Positions 35,112 to 45,507 of a stretch of DNA of 64,000 nt are shown here, in pieces. Numbering within the stretch: position 1 is the first letter of the stretch; every line of letters starts with the position of its first letter. Origin of the DNA: CAIKZZ01 sp035604595 (GTDB taxonomy: Bacteria > Pseudomonadota > Gammaproteobacteria > Steroidobacterales > Steroidobacteraceae); assembly GCA_035604595.1 (NCBI GenBank), contig DATNIE010000020.1:62001-126000 (forward strand), given 5' to 3'. The notes below the pieces were generated by a model, which was not told the DNA's origin, ran no database searches, and saw nothing but the letters and a program-made list of their open reading frames with translations. The position numbers and the translations under genes are program-made.

Positions 35112-35330
35112 TCAGCGCCCGCGATAGACGATGCGGCCCTTGGTGAGGTCGTAGGGCGTCATCTCGACCGTCACGAGGTCGCCCGTCAGGATGCGGATGT
35201 AGTTCTTGCGCATCTTCCCGGAGATGTGCGCGGTCACGACGTGGCCATTCTTCAGCTTGACCCGGAATGTGGTGTTGGGCAGGGTCTCGACGACCTCGCC
35301 TTCCATCTGGATCGCTTCCTCTTTCGACAT
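35112..35330 (-). CDS. infA: Translation initiation factor IF-1
   Basis: The 72-residue S1-fold factor begins MSKEEAIQMEGEVVETLPNT and ends KGRIVYRGR, the usual length and sequence. The start at 35330 was chosen over an upstream ATG in frame (35384) because it gives the exact family N-terminus. A weak promoter candidate (TTGCGT, 17 bp, CACAAT on the minus strand) lies between aat and infA. The order aat-infA convergent with clpA is the conserved gammaproteobacterial arrangement. Confidence 0.96.
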   Translation of the reverse strand: MSKEEAIQMEGEVVETLPNTTFRVKLKNGHVVTAHISGKMRKNYIRILTGDLVTVEMTPYDLTKGRIVYRGR

Positions 35331-35426
35331 GCACTGTCCGGTTGGCTCCGAGGCGGCGCATTGTGCCGAAAGGGCGCAGTCCACGCAATGCGACTGTCGC
35401 CTCGCGCGACGCTCGCGCCAGCGCCT

Positions 35427-36101
35427 TCACGGCCCGACGAGGCCCGCGATCCGCTCGAGGAACCGCTCGCGTGGCAGCGTGACGGCGCCGAGACTCGCGA
35501 GGTGCGGGGTCGGCAGCTGGCAGTCGATGAGCAGGATGCCGGACTCCCGCGCATGCTCGATGAGCCGCGCGAGCGCCACCTTCGAGGCATCGCGCGCGCG
35601 CGAAAACATCGATTCCCCGCAGAACAGCGCCCCGAGACGCAGCCCGTAGAGGCCGCCGACCAGCCGTCCGTCGTGCCAGGTCTCGACCGAGTGCGCGTGC
35701 CCGAGCTTGTGGAGCGCGAGGTACGCAGCGTGCATGCCAGGCGTGATCCACGTGCCGGCTGCCGTCGCGCGCGGGCTCGCGCAGCCGGCCACCACCGCCT
35801 CGAAGTCGGTATCAAGCCGCGTCTCGTAGCCTCGGTTGCGGATCGACTGCCTGAGGCTGCGGTGCGGCGTGAACCTCGCCGGATCGATCACGCTGCGCGG
35901 ATCGGGCGACCACCACAGGATTGGCTGGCCGGCGCTGTACCACGGGAAGATTCCGCGCCGGTAGGCGGCGAGCAGCCAGTCCGGGCTCAGTGCACCTCCC
36001 GCGGCGATCAGGCCGTTCGGCTCGCGCAGTGCCGAGCGAGGATCGGGCAGCGCCGCAGGCGGGCTCCCCGCCGCGAGCCAGGGAATCGCCGAGGCAGTCA
36101 T
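35427..36101 (-). CDS. aat: Leucyl/phenylalanyl-tRNA-protein transferase Aat
   Basis: Aat adds Leu or Phe to proteins with N-terminal Lys or Arg, creating degrons read by ClpS. The 224-residue protein has the family motifs FPDPRSALREPNGLIAAGG-like (LPDPRSALREPNGLIAAGG), YRRGIFPWYSAGQPILWWSP, SVETWHDGRLVGGLYGLRLG, FCGESMFSRARDASKVAL and LIDCQLPTPHLASLGA. The ATG overlaps the stop of the upstream acetyltransferase-like gene by 4 nt. Confidence 0.95.
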   Translation of the reverse strand: MTASAIPWLAAGSPPAALPDPRSALREPNGLIAAGGALSPDWLLAAYRRGIFPWYSAGQPILWWSPDPRSVIDPARFTPHRSLRQSIRNRGYETRLDTDFEAVVAGCASPRATAAGTWITPGMHAAYLALHKLGHAHSVETWHDGRLVGGLYGLRLGALFCGESMFSRARDASKVALARLIEHARESGILLIDCQLPTPHLASLGAVTLPRERFLERIAGLVGP

Positions 36102-37273
36102 GGGGCGAGCGGCGGCACGTCCAGTGGCACCGCCCCGGCGCGGTACGGGACGTGGGCGGCGGCATCCTGTGCATAGGCGCGGACCGCTGCCTGCTCCTCG
36201 ATGAGGAAGCGGCCGATCGCGCCGGCGAAGCGCGGATCGCGGATCAGGTGGGCCGAGTGCGTCAGCGCGGGCGTGAAGCCGCGCGCCAGCTTGTGCTCGC
36301 CCTGGGTGCCCGGCTCGAAGCGCTGCAGGCCCTGGCGGATGCAGTACTCGATGCCCTGGTGGTAGCAGCTCTCGAAGTGCAGGCTGTGGTAATCGCCCGC
36401 GGCGCCCCAGTAGCGTCCATACAGCGTGTCGCGGCCGCGAAAGAAGATCGCGGTCGCGATGATCTCGCCGTGGTGATGGGCGAGCAGCACCTGCGGCTGG
36501 CCGGGCAGGCGCGCGCTGACCTCGGCGAAGAACGCCGGGTTGAGGTACGGGTCGTGGCCGTGCCTGCGAAACGTGTCGGCATGCAGCGCGTGAACGCGCT
36601 GCCACTCGGCCGGGCTCAGGTCGGCGCCGGCGCGCATGTCGAAGCGCACCCCAGCCTCGAGCACCCGGCGCCGCTCGCGCCTGGCTTTCTTGCGCTTCTC
36701 GGCCGTGAAGGTCGCGAGAAAGCCCTCGAAGTCGGCGAAGCCGCGGTTGTGCCAGTGGAACTGGCAATCGAGGCGCGCGAGCAGTCCCTCGCGCGCGAGC
36801 CAGTCCGCCTCCTCGCTGGCCGCGAACTGCACGTGGAGCGAGGAGGCGTCCGGGGCTGATTCGAGCGCGGCCGCGAGCAGCGCGCGGCGCACGCGCACCG
36901 CATCGGCGCCTGGCCGGACCAGCAGCCGCGGGCCGGCCGCTGGCGTGAACGGGGTCGCGGCCACGAGCTTCGGGTAGTAGCGCGCGCCGTGCCGGTTGTA
37001 GGCCTGCGCCCAGCTGAAGTCGAAGACGAACTCGCCCCACGAATGGGTCTTCAGGTAGAGCGGCAGCGCCCCGACGAGCGTCGCCCCGCAGTGCACTGCG
37101 ACGTGGCACGGCTGCCAGCCGGTGCCCGGTCCGACCGCGCCCGAGTGCTCGAGCGCGGCCAGAAATTCGTGGCGGAGAAACGGCACGCCGCCCAGGTCGA
37201 GCGCGTTCCACGCCTCGCAGTCGATCGCATCGATCGAGGCGTGGGTCGTGGCGAGCAGGGTCGCGGCGTCCAT
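36098..37273 (-). CDS. FemAB/GNAT-like acyltransferase family protein (DUF482 type)
   Basis: The 391-residue protein resembles the FemAB-like/DUF482 group of GNAT-fold proteins. It has GGVPFLRHEFLAALEHSG, a substrate-loop region HSWGEFVFDFSWAQAYNRHG, FTAEKRKKARRERRRVLEAG, and the late GRYWGAAGDYHSLHFESCYH and GIEYCIRQGLQRFEPG segments. The donor and acceptor are unknown. It is next to aat, which also uses an acyltransferase of FemAB-like fold with aminoacyl-tRNA. That shared fold suggests aminoacyl-tRNA use but proves nothing. It is coupled to aat by a 4-nt overlap. Confidence 0.8.
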   Translation of the reverse strand: MDAATLLATTHASIDAIDCEAWNALDLGGVPFLRHEFLAALEHSGAVGPGTGWQPCHVAVHCGATLVGALPLYLKTHSWGEFVFDFSWAQAYNRHGARYYPKLVAATPFTPAAGPRLLVRPGADAVRVRRALLAAALESAPDASSLHVQFAASEEADWLAREGLLARLDCQFHWHNRGFADFEGFLATFTAEKRKKARRERRRVLEAGVRFDMRAGADLSPAEWQRVHALHADTFRRHGHDPYLNPAFFAEVSARLPGQPQVLLAHHHGEIIATAIFFRGRDTLYGRYWGAAGDYHSLHFESCYHQGIEYCIRQGLQRFEPGTQGEHKLARGFTPALTHSAHLIRDPRFAGAIGRFLIEEQAAVRAYAQDAAAHVPYRAGAVPLDVPPLAP

Positions 37274-37287
37274 GGTGCCCCGGAGCG

Positions 37288-38250
37288 TCAGTGCCCGGCG
37301 TCGACGCGCTCGAGGTAGCGGTCGGCGTCGAGCGCCGCCATGCAGCCGGTCCCGGCCGAGGTCACGGCCTGGCGGTACACGTGGTCGGCGACATCGCCGG
37401 CGGCGAACACGCCCGGAACGCTGGTCGCCGTGGCATCGCCCTCGAGCCCGCCCCGCACGAGGATGTAGCCGCCCTTCATCCCGAGCTGGCCCTCGAATAG
37501 CTGCGTGTTCGGTGTGTGGCCGACGGCGATGAACACCCCGCTCAGCTTGAGGTCCCGCGCCGCACCGCCGGTCGCCGCGCGGATCCTCAGGCCCGTCACG
37601 CCCGTCGCATCGCCCAGCACCTCTGCCACCTCGTGGTTCCAGGCGAAGGACACCTTGCCCGCGCGCGCGCGCTCGGCGAGCCGGTCCTGCAGGATCTTCT
37701 CCGCGCGCAGCTGGTCGCGGCGGTGCACGAGGGTCACGTGGCGCGCGATGTTGGTGAGGTACAGCGCCTCCTCGACGGCCGTGTTGCCGCCGCCGACCAC
37801 GGCCACGTCCTGGTTGCGGTAGAAGAACCCGTCGCAGGTGGCACAGGCCGACACGCCCTTGCCGCGAAAGGTCTGCTCCGAGGGGAGCCCGAGGTAGCGC
37901 GCCGACGCGCCGGTTGCGATGATCAGCGCATCGCAGCTGTACTCACCGCCGTCGCCCGTCAGGCGCATCGGTCGCGCGGACAGGTCGACGCGGCTGACGT
38001 GGTCGTGCACGATCCGGGTGTGGAAGCGCTCGGCGTGCTTGCGCATCCGCTCCATCAGCGCGGGGCCGAGCAGGCCCTCGACGTCGCCCGGCCAGTTGTC
38101 GACCTCGGTCGTGGTCATCAGCTGGCCGCCGGCCTCGATGCCGGTGATGAGGAGCGGCTCGCGATTCGCGCGGGCGGCGTAGACGGCGGCGCTGTAGCCG
38201 GCAGGGCCCGAGCCGAGGATCACAAGTCGGGCGTGGAGCGGTGCAGTCAT
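37288..38250 (-). CDS. trxB: Thioredoxin reductase
   Basis: TrxB passes electrons from NADPH via FAD to thioredoxin. The 320-residue protein has the FAD-binding GSGPAGYSAAVYAARA (13-28), the redox pair CATC (Cys136, Cys139), the NADPH motif VVGGGNTAVEEALYL with the HRRD segment, and the C-terminal FAD site GVFAAGDVADHVYRQA. It begins divergently to ftsK, and the acyltransferase gene begins 14 bp after its stop. Confidence 0.96.
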   Translation of the reverse strand: MTAPLHARLVILGSGPAGYSAAVYAARANREPLLITGIEAGGQLMTTTEVDNWPGDVEGLLGPALMERMRKHAERFHTRIVHDHVSRVDLSARPMRLTGDGGEYSCDALIIATGASARYLGLPSEQTFRGKGVSACATCDGFFYRNQDVAVVGGGNTAVEEALYLTNIARHVTLVHRRDQLRAEKILQDRLAERARAGKVSFAWNHEVAEVLGDATGVTGLRIRAATGGAARDLKLSGVFIAVGHTPNTQLFEGQLGMKGGYILVRGGLEGDATATSVPGVFAAGDVADHVYRQAVTSAGTGCMAALDADRYLERVDAGH

Positions 38251-38391
38251 GCCGGTTCCGGTGGGTCGAAGGAGACGCCAATGGTAGGAAAAAATGCGAC
38301 GCCCGGGTGGATTCGCTCAAGCGCGGCTGGCACAAGGGCTACCTGAGTAGTATCATGGATTTAAGCATGCTTTCTCATCTGAGACTGAACA

Positions 38392-40722
38392 ATGGCTGAG
38401 GCCGCTGCACCGGCGAAGGGCGGCGCCGGCCTGAAGCTCGCCGCGGTCGTGACGCGCGCGTTGCGCGAAGGCGCCTTGTTCGTGTTCGGCGCGCTCGCGC
38501 TCGTGCTGCTGCTCGCACTCCTGAGCTACGACCCGGCGGACCCGGGTTTCTCCTTCACCGGCGAGCCGGGGCGCGTCGCGAACCTGATAGGACCCATCGG
38601 GGCGTGGCTGTCGGATGTCTTCCTGCTGCTGTTCGGTGCGCCGGCGTTCCTGTTTCCGGTGATGCTCGGCGTGACCGGCTGGCTGCTGTTCCGCCGGCCC
38701 GCGGGCGAGGCGCCCTCGCGCGCCAGCCTCGCATTCCGGCTGGCCGGCTTCGTGCTGACGCTCGCGACCAGCGCAGGGATAGCGACGCTGCACTTCTCCT
38801 CCGCGCGCTACCCGCAGACCGCGGGCGGCATTCTTGGCGACCTCGTCGGCCACAGCCTCGCCCACGGCTTCAGCTTCCTCGGCGCGACCTTGCTGCTGCT
38901 CGGCGTGTGGTTTGCCGGCGTCTCGCTGTTCATCGGCGTTTCCTGGCTCAGGGTCATGGACCTGCTCGGGCGCGCGCTGCTCGCCGCGCACGCCTCGGTC
39001 AAGGCCATGTTCGCCTCGCGACGCGAGCGGGAAGCCGGCCGCGAGAGCCGGGCGGCGCGCCACGAAGCCGCGCGGGAAGAGAGGAAAAAGGCCGAGTTCC
39101 GGCCACCGCCGCGTATCGAGGCCGCGGTCCCGGTCATCGAGAAGAGCGAGCGGGTCGAGAAGGAAAAGCAGGTACCGCTGTTCGACAAGCCGGCCTCCAA
39201 AGAGCTGCCCCCGCTGCAGCTCTTGGACGATGCGCCGCCGCGCGAGGCCGGCTATTCGGCCGAGACGCTCGAGGCGATGTCGCGGCTCGTCGAGCTCAAG
39301 CTGCGCGACTTCGGCGTCGAGGTCGAGGTCGTGGCCGTGCACCCCGGGCCGGTGGTCACGCGTTTCGAGCTGCGGCCCGCACCCGGCGTCAAGGTGAGCC
39401 AGATCTCGGGACTCGCGAAGGACATCGCCCGCGCGCTGTCGGCGATCAGCGTGCGCGTCGTCGAGGTCATTCCGGGCAAGAGCGTCGTCGGGCTCGAGAT
39501 CCCGAACGAGAAGCGCGAGCTCGTGACGCTGGGAGAGATCCTCAAGTCGAAAGCGTACGACGACATGGCCTCGCCGCTCGCACTCGCGCTCGGCAAGGAC
39601 ATCGGCGGGCACCCGGTGGTCGCGGACCTGCAGCGGATGCCGCATCTGCTGATCGCGGGCACGACCGGTTCCGGCAAGAGCGTCGGCATCAACGCGATGG
39701 TGCTGTCGCTGCTCTACAAGGCGACAGCGGAGCACGTCCGGCTGATCATGATCGACCCCAAGATGCTGGAGCTGTCGGTCTACGAGGGCATCCCGCACCT
39801 GCTCGCACCGGTCGTCACCGACATGAAGCAGGCGGCGAACGCTCTGCGGTGGTGCGTCGCGGAGATGGAACAGCGCTACCAGCTGATGGCCGCGCTCGGC
39901 GTGCGCAACATCGGCGGCTACAACCGCAAGATCAAGGAGGCGATCGACGCCGGCAGGCCGATCCCGAATCCGATCCTGCAGCAGCGCGTGCAGGCCGGCG
40001 AGCAGGGCCTGCTCGATGCGAGCGGCAACCTGCCGACCTGCGAACCGCTGCCATACATCGTGGTCGTGATCGACGAGCTCGCGGATCTGATGATGATTGT
40101 CGGCAAGAAGGTCGAGGAGCTGATCGCGCGCCTCGCGCAGAAGGCGCGAGCCTCGGGGATTCACCTGGTGCTCGCGACCCAGCGGCCATCGGTCGACGTG
40201 ATCACGGGACTCATCAAGGCCAACATCCCGACGCGGATCGCGTTTCAGGTATCGGCGAAGGTCGACTCGCGGACGATCCTCGACCAGGGCGGGGCGGAGT
40301 CGCTGCTGGGGCACGGAGACATGCTGTACCTGCCGCCCGGCACGTCCGTTCCGACCCGCGTGCACGGCGCGTTCGTCTCCGACCAGGAGGTGCACCGGGT
40401 GGTGAGCGCGCTCCGGGGCGCGGCGCCGGACTACCTCGACGAGATTCTCGACGGCACGCGCGGCGCGCTGCCCAGCTGGGCGATGGAGGAGGCCGAGCCG
40501 GGGCTGGTCGTGGACGGCGAGCAGGATGCGCTCTACGACGAGGCTGTCAGGATCGTCTGCGAAACCCGCAAGGCCTCGGTGTCCGGCATCCAGCGCCGGC
40601 TGAAGATCGGCTACAACCGCGCCGCCCGGCTCGTGGAAACGATGGAAGCCGCGGGCCTGGTGGGGCCGCTGCAGCCGAATGGATCACGCGAAGTGCTGGC
40701 GCCGCCGCTGCCCGAGGCCTGA
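38392..40722 (+). CDS. ftsK: DNA translocase FtsK
   Basis: FtsK anchors at the septum and pumps chromosome ends to dif during division. The 776-residue protein has four to five N-terminal transmembrane segments (within residues 25-190) and a fairly short basic/Pro linker (about 195-270). The RecA-like motor has Walker A AGTTGSGKSVGINAM (about 422-436) and Walker B YIVVVIDELADLMM. The C-terminal gamma winged helix includes VSGIQRRLKIGYNRAARLVE. A candidate promoter (weak TGGCAC, TATCAT) lies about 40 bp upstream. lolA follows after 4 bp. Confidence 0.96.
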   Translation: MAEAAAPAKGGAGLKLAAVVTRALREGALFVFGALALVLLLALLSYDPADPGFSFTGEPGRVANLIGPIGAWLSDVFLLLFGAPAFLFPVMLGVTGWLLFRRPAGEAPSRASLAFRLAGFVLTLATSAGIATLHFSSARYPQTAGGILGDLVGHSLAHGFSFLGATLLLLGVWFAGVSLFIGVSWLRVMDLLGRALLAAHASVKAMFASRREREAGRESRAARHEAAREERKKAEFRPPPRIEAAVPVIEKSERVEKEKQVPLFDKPASKELPPLQLLDDAPPREAGYSAETLEAMSRLVELKLRDFGVEVEVVAVHPGPVVTRFELRPAPGVKVSQISGLAKDIARALSAISVRVVEVIPGKSVVGLEIPNEKRELVTLGEILKSKAYDDMASPLALALGKDIGGHPVVADLQRMPHLLIAGTTGSGKSVGINAMVLSLLYKATAEHVRLIMIDPKMLELSVYEGIPHLLAPVVTDMKQAANALRWCVAEMEQRYQLMAALGVRNIGGYNRKIKEAIDAGRPIPNPILQQRVQAGEQGLLDASGNLPTCEPLPYIVVVIDELADLMMIVGKKVEELIARLAQKARASGIHLVLATQRPSVDVITGLIKANIPTRIAFQVSAKVDSRTILDQGGAESLLGHGDMLYLPPGTSVPTRVHGAFVSDQEVHRVVSALRGAAPDYLDEILDGTRGALPSWAMEEAEPGLVVDGEQDALYDEAVRIVCETRKASVSGIQRRLKIGYNRAARLVETMEAAGLVGPLQPNGSREVLAPPLPEA

Positions 40723-40726
40723 GGCC

Positions 40727-41383
40727 GTGGGCCTGCAGTCGCTGCGGCGCGCTGCAATGGCGGTTGCGCTGTCTGTGCCGCTCGCCGCGGGGCACGCCGC
40801 CGCCGACGCCCCGGCCGATGCCGCAGCGCTTGCGACGGTGGAGCACGCGCTCGCCGCTCTCGACTCAGTGCGCGCGGAGTTCGTGCAGCAGCTCGTTGGC
40901 CGCGACGGCTCGCCCGGCCAGCGCGCCGTCGGCACGCTCTACCTCAAGAAGCCCGGCCGATTCCGCTGGGACTATACCGAGCCCCGGCAGCTGATCGTGT
41001 CGGACGGGGAGTGGCTGTGGCTCTACGATCCGGAGCTCGAGCAGGCGACCGTCCGCAAGGTGCGTGACACCCTGTCGCAGACGCCGGCCATGCTGCTGTC
41101 GGGCGAGGCGCGGGTCAGCGAGGGCTATGTCGTGACTGCCGCCGGTCGCGCCGACGGCCTCGACTGGGTACGTCTGGTACCGCGCCAGAACGACAGCGAC
41201 TTCAAGGAACTGAAGCTCGGCTTTGCGGGCGCGGTCCTGAAGCGGATGGAGTTCGCGGACAAGCTGAACGAACTCACCCGGGTCGAGCTCACCAAGATCG
41301 AGCGCAATGCGCAGGTTCCCGAGTCGCTGTTCCACTTCGTGGCACCGCCCGGAGTCGACGTGATTGGCCCCGCGGGACGGTGA
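40727..41383 (+). CDS. lolA: Outer-membrane lipoprotein carrier LolA
   Basis: LolA ferries lipoproteins from LolCDE to LolB. The 218-residue protein starts at GTG 40727, giving a clear signal peptide (MGLQSLRRAAMAVALSVPLA, cleavage near GHAAADA). The mature part has the signature LDSVRAEFVQQLV, GTLYLKKPGRFRWDYTEP, LIVSDGEWLWLYDPELEQ and LKRMEFADKLNELTRVEL. The reading frame is open upstream into ftsK, which was rejected. The order ftsK-lolA-rarA-serS is conserved; here a VanZ-like gene is inserted before rarA. Confidence 0.94.
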   Translation: MGLQSLRRAAMAVALSVPLAAGHAAADAPADAAALATVEHALAALDSVRAEFVQQLVGRDGSPGQRAVGTLYLKKPGRFRWDYTEPRQLIVSDGEWLWLYDPELEQATVRKVRDTLSQTPAMLLSGEARVSEGYVVTAAGRADGLDWVRLVPRQNDSDFKELKLGFAGAVLKRMEFADKLNELTRVELTKIERNAQVPESLFHFVAPPGVDVIGPAGR

Positions 41384-41384
41384 G

Positions 41385-41768
41385 GTGCTGCCGCTGCGCT
41401 TCGGATGGTTCTGGGCAGCGGTCGGGTGGTCCGGCGTCGGCCTCGGCATCGTGCTCAGCATGCTGCCGCGCGCGATGATGCCGGTTCCGCTCGGCGGCAC
41501 GGCCCAGCACCTCGCCGGCTATTTCATCCTGACGGCGTGGTTCGCCGGCATCTACCCGAGCGCGCGCTACCCGGACGTCGGGCTGGGTTGTTTTCTGTTC
41601 GGTTGCTCGATGGAGCTGTTGCAGATCCTGAGCCCGACCCGCCACCCGCAGCTCCAGGATGCGCTGACGAACGCCGTCGGCATCCTCGCCGCGCTCGCGT
41701 TCGCCTACGCCGGCCTCGGCGGCTGGGCCGCGCCCGTGGAAAAGCTGCTCGGGGTCGCGCCGCGGTGA
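41385..41768 (+). CDS. VanZ-like family membrane protein
   Basis: The 127-residue protein has four hydrophobic segments (about 6-25, 38-55, 62-80 and 98-115). It carries the VanZ-like motif pattern: AQHLAGYFILTAWFAGIYP, then GCSMELLQILSPTRHPQLQDALTNAVG. The function of such stand-alone proteins is unknown. The start is taken as GTG 41385, one base after the lolA stop; a TTG at 41364 is also possible but overlaps lolA. Confidence 0.7.
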   Translation: MLPLRFGWFWAAVGWSGVGLGIVLSMLPRAMMPVPLGGTAQHLAGYFILTAWFAGIYPSARYPDVGLGCFLFGCSMELLQILSPTRHPQLQDALTNAVGILAALAFAYAGLGGWAAPVEKLLGVAPR

Positions 41769-41809
41769 CAGCCGAGCGGCAGTCGCGCCGCGGAACGTAC
41801 AATGCGCGG

Positions 41810-43105
41810 ATGACCCAGGAACCCTACCGACCGCTGGCCGACCGCATGCGCCCGCGCTCGCTCGAGGAGTTCGTCGGGCAGGCGCATCTGCTCGGCCCCG
41901 GCAAGCCCCTGACGCGGCTCGTCGAGGGTGCGACGCTGCACTCGATGATCCTGTGGGGTCCGCCGGGGACCGGCAAGACAACGCTCGCACGGCTCTTCGC
42001 CGGCTCCTGCCGGGCCGAGTTCCATGCGCTGTCGGCCGTGTTCGCCGGGGTCAAGGACATCCGCGAGATCGTGGAGCGGGCGCGAGCCGCCCGCAGCTCG
42101 AGCGGCGCCCCGACCGTGCTGTTCCTGGACGAGGTGCATCGCTTCAACCGCACGCAGCAGGACACGTTCCTGCCGTTCGTCGAGAACGGCACGCTGGTGT
42201 TCATCGGCGCGACCACCGAGAACCCGTCGTTCGAGGTCAACGGTGCGCTGCTGTCGCGCGCCCGGATCTACCTGCTGAAGCCGCTCGCGGCTGCGGAGAT
42301 CGAGGCGCTGCTGTCGCGAGCGCTCGCCGACACCGGACGCGGCCTCGGCGCCGCAGGGCTCGCGATCGAGCCGGCCGCCCTCGAATTGCTCGGCCGCGCC
42401 GCCGATGGCGATGCGCGTCGCGGCCTCAACATGCTCGAGGTCGCCGCTGACCTCGCGGTACCGGTGGGGAGCCGCAACACCATCACCGAGGCGATCGCCG
42501 TCGAGGTCGCCGCCGGCGGCCATCGCCGGTTCGACAAGCGCGGCGAGCAGTTCTACGACCAGATTTCGGCGCTGCACAAGGCGGTGCGGGGCAGCGATCC
42601 CGACGCGGCGCTCTACTGGCTGTGCCGGATGCTGGATGGCGGCTGCGATCCGCTCTACGTCGCACGCCGGGCGCTGCGGATGGCGAGCGAGGACATCGGC
42701 AATGCCGACCCGCGGGCCCTGACGCTGGCGCTGCAGGCCTGGGAGACCTACGACCGGCTGGGGAGCCCGGAGGGCGAGCTCGCGATCGCGCAGGCAATTG
42801 TGTACCTGGCGGTCGCGCCGAAGAGCAATGCGGTGTACACGGCCTTCAGCGCGGCGCAGGCCGACGCGCAGGCGTCCGGTTCGCTCGAGGTTCCGCTCCA
42901 CATCCGCAACGCGCCGACGCGGATGATGAAGGACATGGGCTGGGGCAAGGGCTACCGCTACGACCACGATGAGCCCGATGCGCTGGCCACCGGCCAGCGG
43001 TATTTCCCGGACGACCTGCCGGCACGGACCTATTATGATCCGGTGCCCCGCGGTCTCGAGATCAAGATCCGCGATGCGCTGGCGCGCCGGCGCGGCGGCG
43101 GCTGA
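41810..43105 (+). CDS. rarA: Replication-associated recombination protein RarA (MgsA)
   Basis: RarA is an AAA+ ATPase acting at stalled forks and single-stranded gaps. The 431-residue protein has Walker A WGPPGTGKTTLA (49-60), Walker B LFLDEVHRFNRTQQD, sensor 1 GATTENPSFEVN, and the C-terminal tetramerisation/MgsA region (ISALHKAVRGSDPDAALYWL, EDIGNADPRAL, YLPD-like RYFPDDL). The upstream open frame overlapping the VanZ-like gene was rejected. serS follows after 33 bp, as in E. coli. Confidence 0.95.
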   Translation: MTQEPYRPLADRMRPRSLEEFVGQAHLLGPGKPLTRLVEGATLHSMILWGPPGTGKTTLARLFAGSCRAEFHALSAVFAGVKDIREIVERARAARSSSGAPTVLFLDEVHRFNRTQQDTFLPFVENGTLVFIGATTENPSFEVNGALLSRARIYLLKPLAAAEIEALLSRALADTGRGLGAAGLAIEPAALELLGRAADGDARRGLNMLEVAADLAVPVGSRNTITEAIAVEVAAGGHRRFDKRGEQFYDQISALHKAVRGSDPDAALYWLCRMLDGGCDPLYVARRALRMASEDIGNADPRALTLALQAWETYDRLGSPEGELAIAQAIVYLAVAPKSNAVYTAFSAAQADAQASGSLEVPLHIRNAPTRMMKDMGWGKGYRYDHDEPDALATGQRYFPDDLPARTYYDPVPRGLEIKIRDALARRRGGG

Positions 43106-43138
43106 CGCCGCGCCTCGCCTGCAGTCTGGGGACACACG

Positions 43139-44425
<1,287 letters not shown>

Positions 44426-44448
44426 GCGCCTGGCGAACTGTCAAACGA

Positions 44449-44475
44449 AAACGCCCGGGACCGGCCCGGGCGTTT
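44449..44475. terminator. Bidirectional rho-independent terminator between serS and the BI-1 family gene
   Basis: An 11-pair stem (AAACGCCCGGG against CCCGGGCGTTT) encloses a five-base loop, with A-rich sequence on the left and T on the right. It works in either direction and sits between two convergent stops. Confidence 0.85.
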
Positions 44476-44495
44476 GGCATGTGCGGGGCGTGCGA

Positions 44496-45188
44496 TCAGT
44501 TGCGCGATGAGTATCCCAGCAGCTGCAGCAGGCTGGTGAAGAGATTGAAGATCTGCACGTAAAGTCCCACGGTCGCGAGCACGTAGTTCGTCTCACCGCC
44601 GTTCACGATCTCGCTGGTCTGCCAGAGGATGAGGCCGCTGGACAGCAGCACGAAAAGACCGGCGACAGCCAGCGACAGGCCCGGCAGGTGGAACAGCACC
44701 GCCGCAAGGCCGAGCAGGAAGGCCGTCAGCACCCCGATGAACAGGAAGCTGGTCATGAACCGGAAGCTCTTGCGGGTCGTCACGGCGTAGGCCGACAGCC
44801 CGAGGAAGGTCAGCCCAGTGATCCCGACCGCGCTCATGATCACCGAGCCGCCGTTCGGGATCGCCTTCATGTAGAGGTTCAGGATCGGGCCGAGCGTGTA
44901 CCCCATGAAGCCCGTCAGCGCGAACACGAGCGCGACGCTCCAGGCGCTCCCGCGCAGCTTCATGATCGCGAAGAACAGCCCGTAGTAGCCGACCAGGGTC
45001 AGCAGGATGCCGGGGTACGGAAGCTTCAGCTGCATCGACACGCCGGCGCATGCGGCGCTGAACAGCAGCGTCGTCGACAGCAGCAGATAGGTATTGCGCA
45101 GGACGCGCTGGGCGCTCGTGGCCACCGCGGCCGGGAGCACGACCACACGGCTGTCCGCTGGCGCTGAACTGACGGGAAGACGATCCAT
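44496..45188 (-). CDS. Bax inhibitor-1/YccA family membrane protein
   Basis: The 230-residue inner-membrane protein has seven hydrophobic segments. It carries BI-1/YccA family features, including VFALTGFMGYTLGPILNLY, GGSVIMSAVGITGLTFLGLSAY (about 100-122) and the C-terminal SEIVNGGETNYVLATVGLYVQ-type segment followed by a final amphipathic stretch. E. coli YccA modulates FtsH proteolysis; other relatives leak ions. The ATG at 45188 was preferred over 45239. A TATAAT (45221-45226 on the minus strand) lies upstream without a clear -35. Confidence 0.85.
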   Translation of the reverse strand: MDRLPVSSAPADSRVVVLPAAVATSAQRVLRNTYLLLSTTLLFSAACAGVSMQLKLPYPGILLTLVGYYGLFFAIMKLRGSAWSVALVFALTGFMGYTLGPILNLYMKAIPNGGSVIMSAVGITGLTFLGLSAYAVTTRKSFRFMTSFLFIGVLTAFLLGLAAVLFHLPGLSLAVAGLFVLLSSGLILWQTSEIVNGGETNYVLATVGLYVQIFNLFTSLLQLLGYSSRN

Positions 45189-45342
45189 CGCGTGCACTCC
45201 TCGAATCGGCACTAGGCGCGCCATTATAGGCCAATCCACGGTTGCGCCGGCGAACCGGCCGCAACCCTCCGTTGCCCGTCTATTGTCCTCACGACGACAG
45301 CGCCGCTCGGGTAAAGTTCACCCCGCTCAGCGGGCCGCGAAT

Positions 45343-45432
45343 GGAGAGGTGGCAGAGCGGTTGATTGCACCGGTCTTGAAAACCGGAGTCGGGGCAACCC
45401 GATCGTGGGTTCGAATCCCACCCTCTCCGCCA
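45343..45432 (+). tRNA. tRNA-Ser (anticodon TGA)
   Basis: The 90-nt gene has acceptor GGAGAGG pairing with CCTCTCC, D-arm GGCAGAGCGGTT, anticodon loop CTTGAAA (TGA), a long variable arm and T-loop TTCGAAT. It ends in discriminator G and an encoded CCA. Its 3' 29 nt recur in degenerate form at 49972-50000. Confidence 0.97.
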
Positions 45433-45478
45433 ATAACACCAGGGTCCGTTCCGGGCACATGGGTACCCTTCAGTCACG

Positions 45479-45493
45479 AAGGGCACTGCCCTT
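45479..45493. repeat. Perfect short palindrome after the toxin gene
   Basis: AAGGGCACTGCCCTT is palindromic with a single central base. It lies 15 bp beyond the toxin stop (minus strand) and could act as a short transcript-end hairpin, but no T tract follows. Confidence 0.4.
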
Positions 45494-45507
45494 ACGTCGC
45501 GCAGTGT

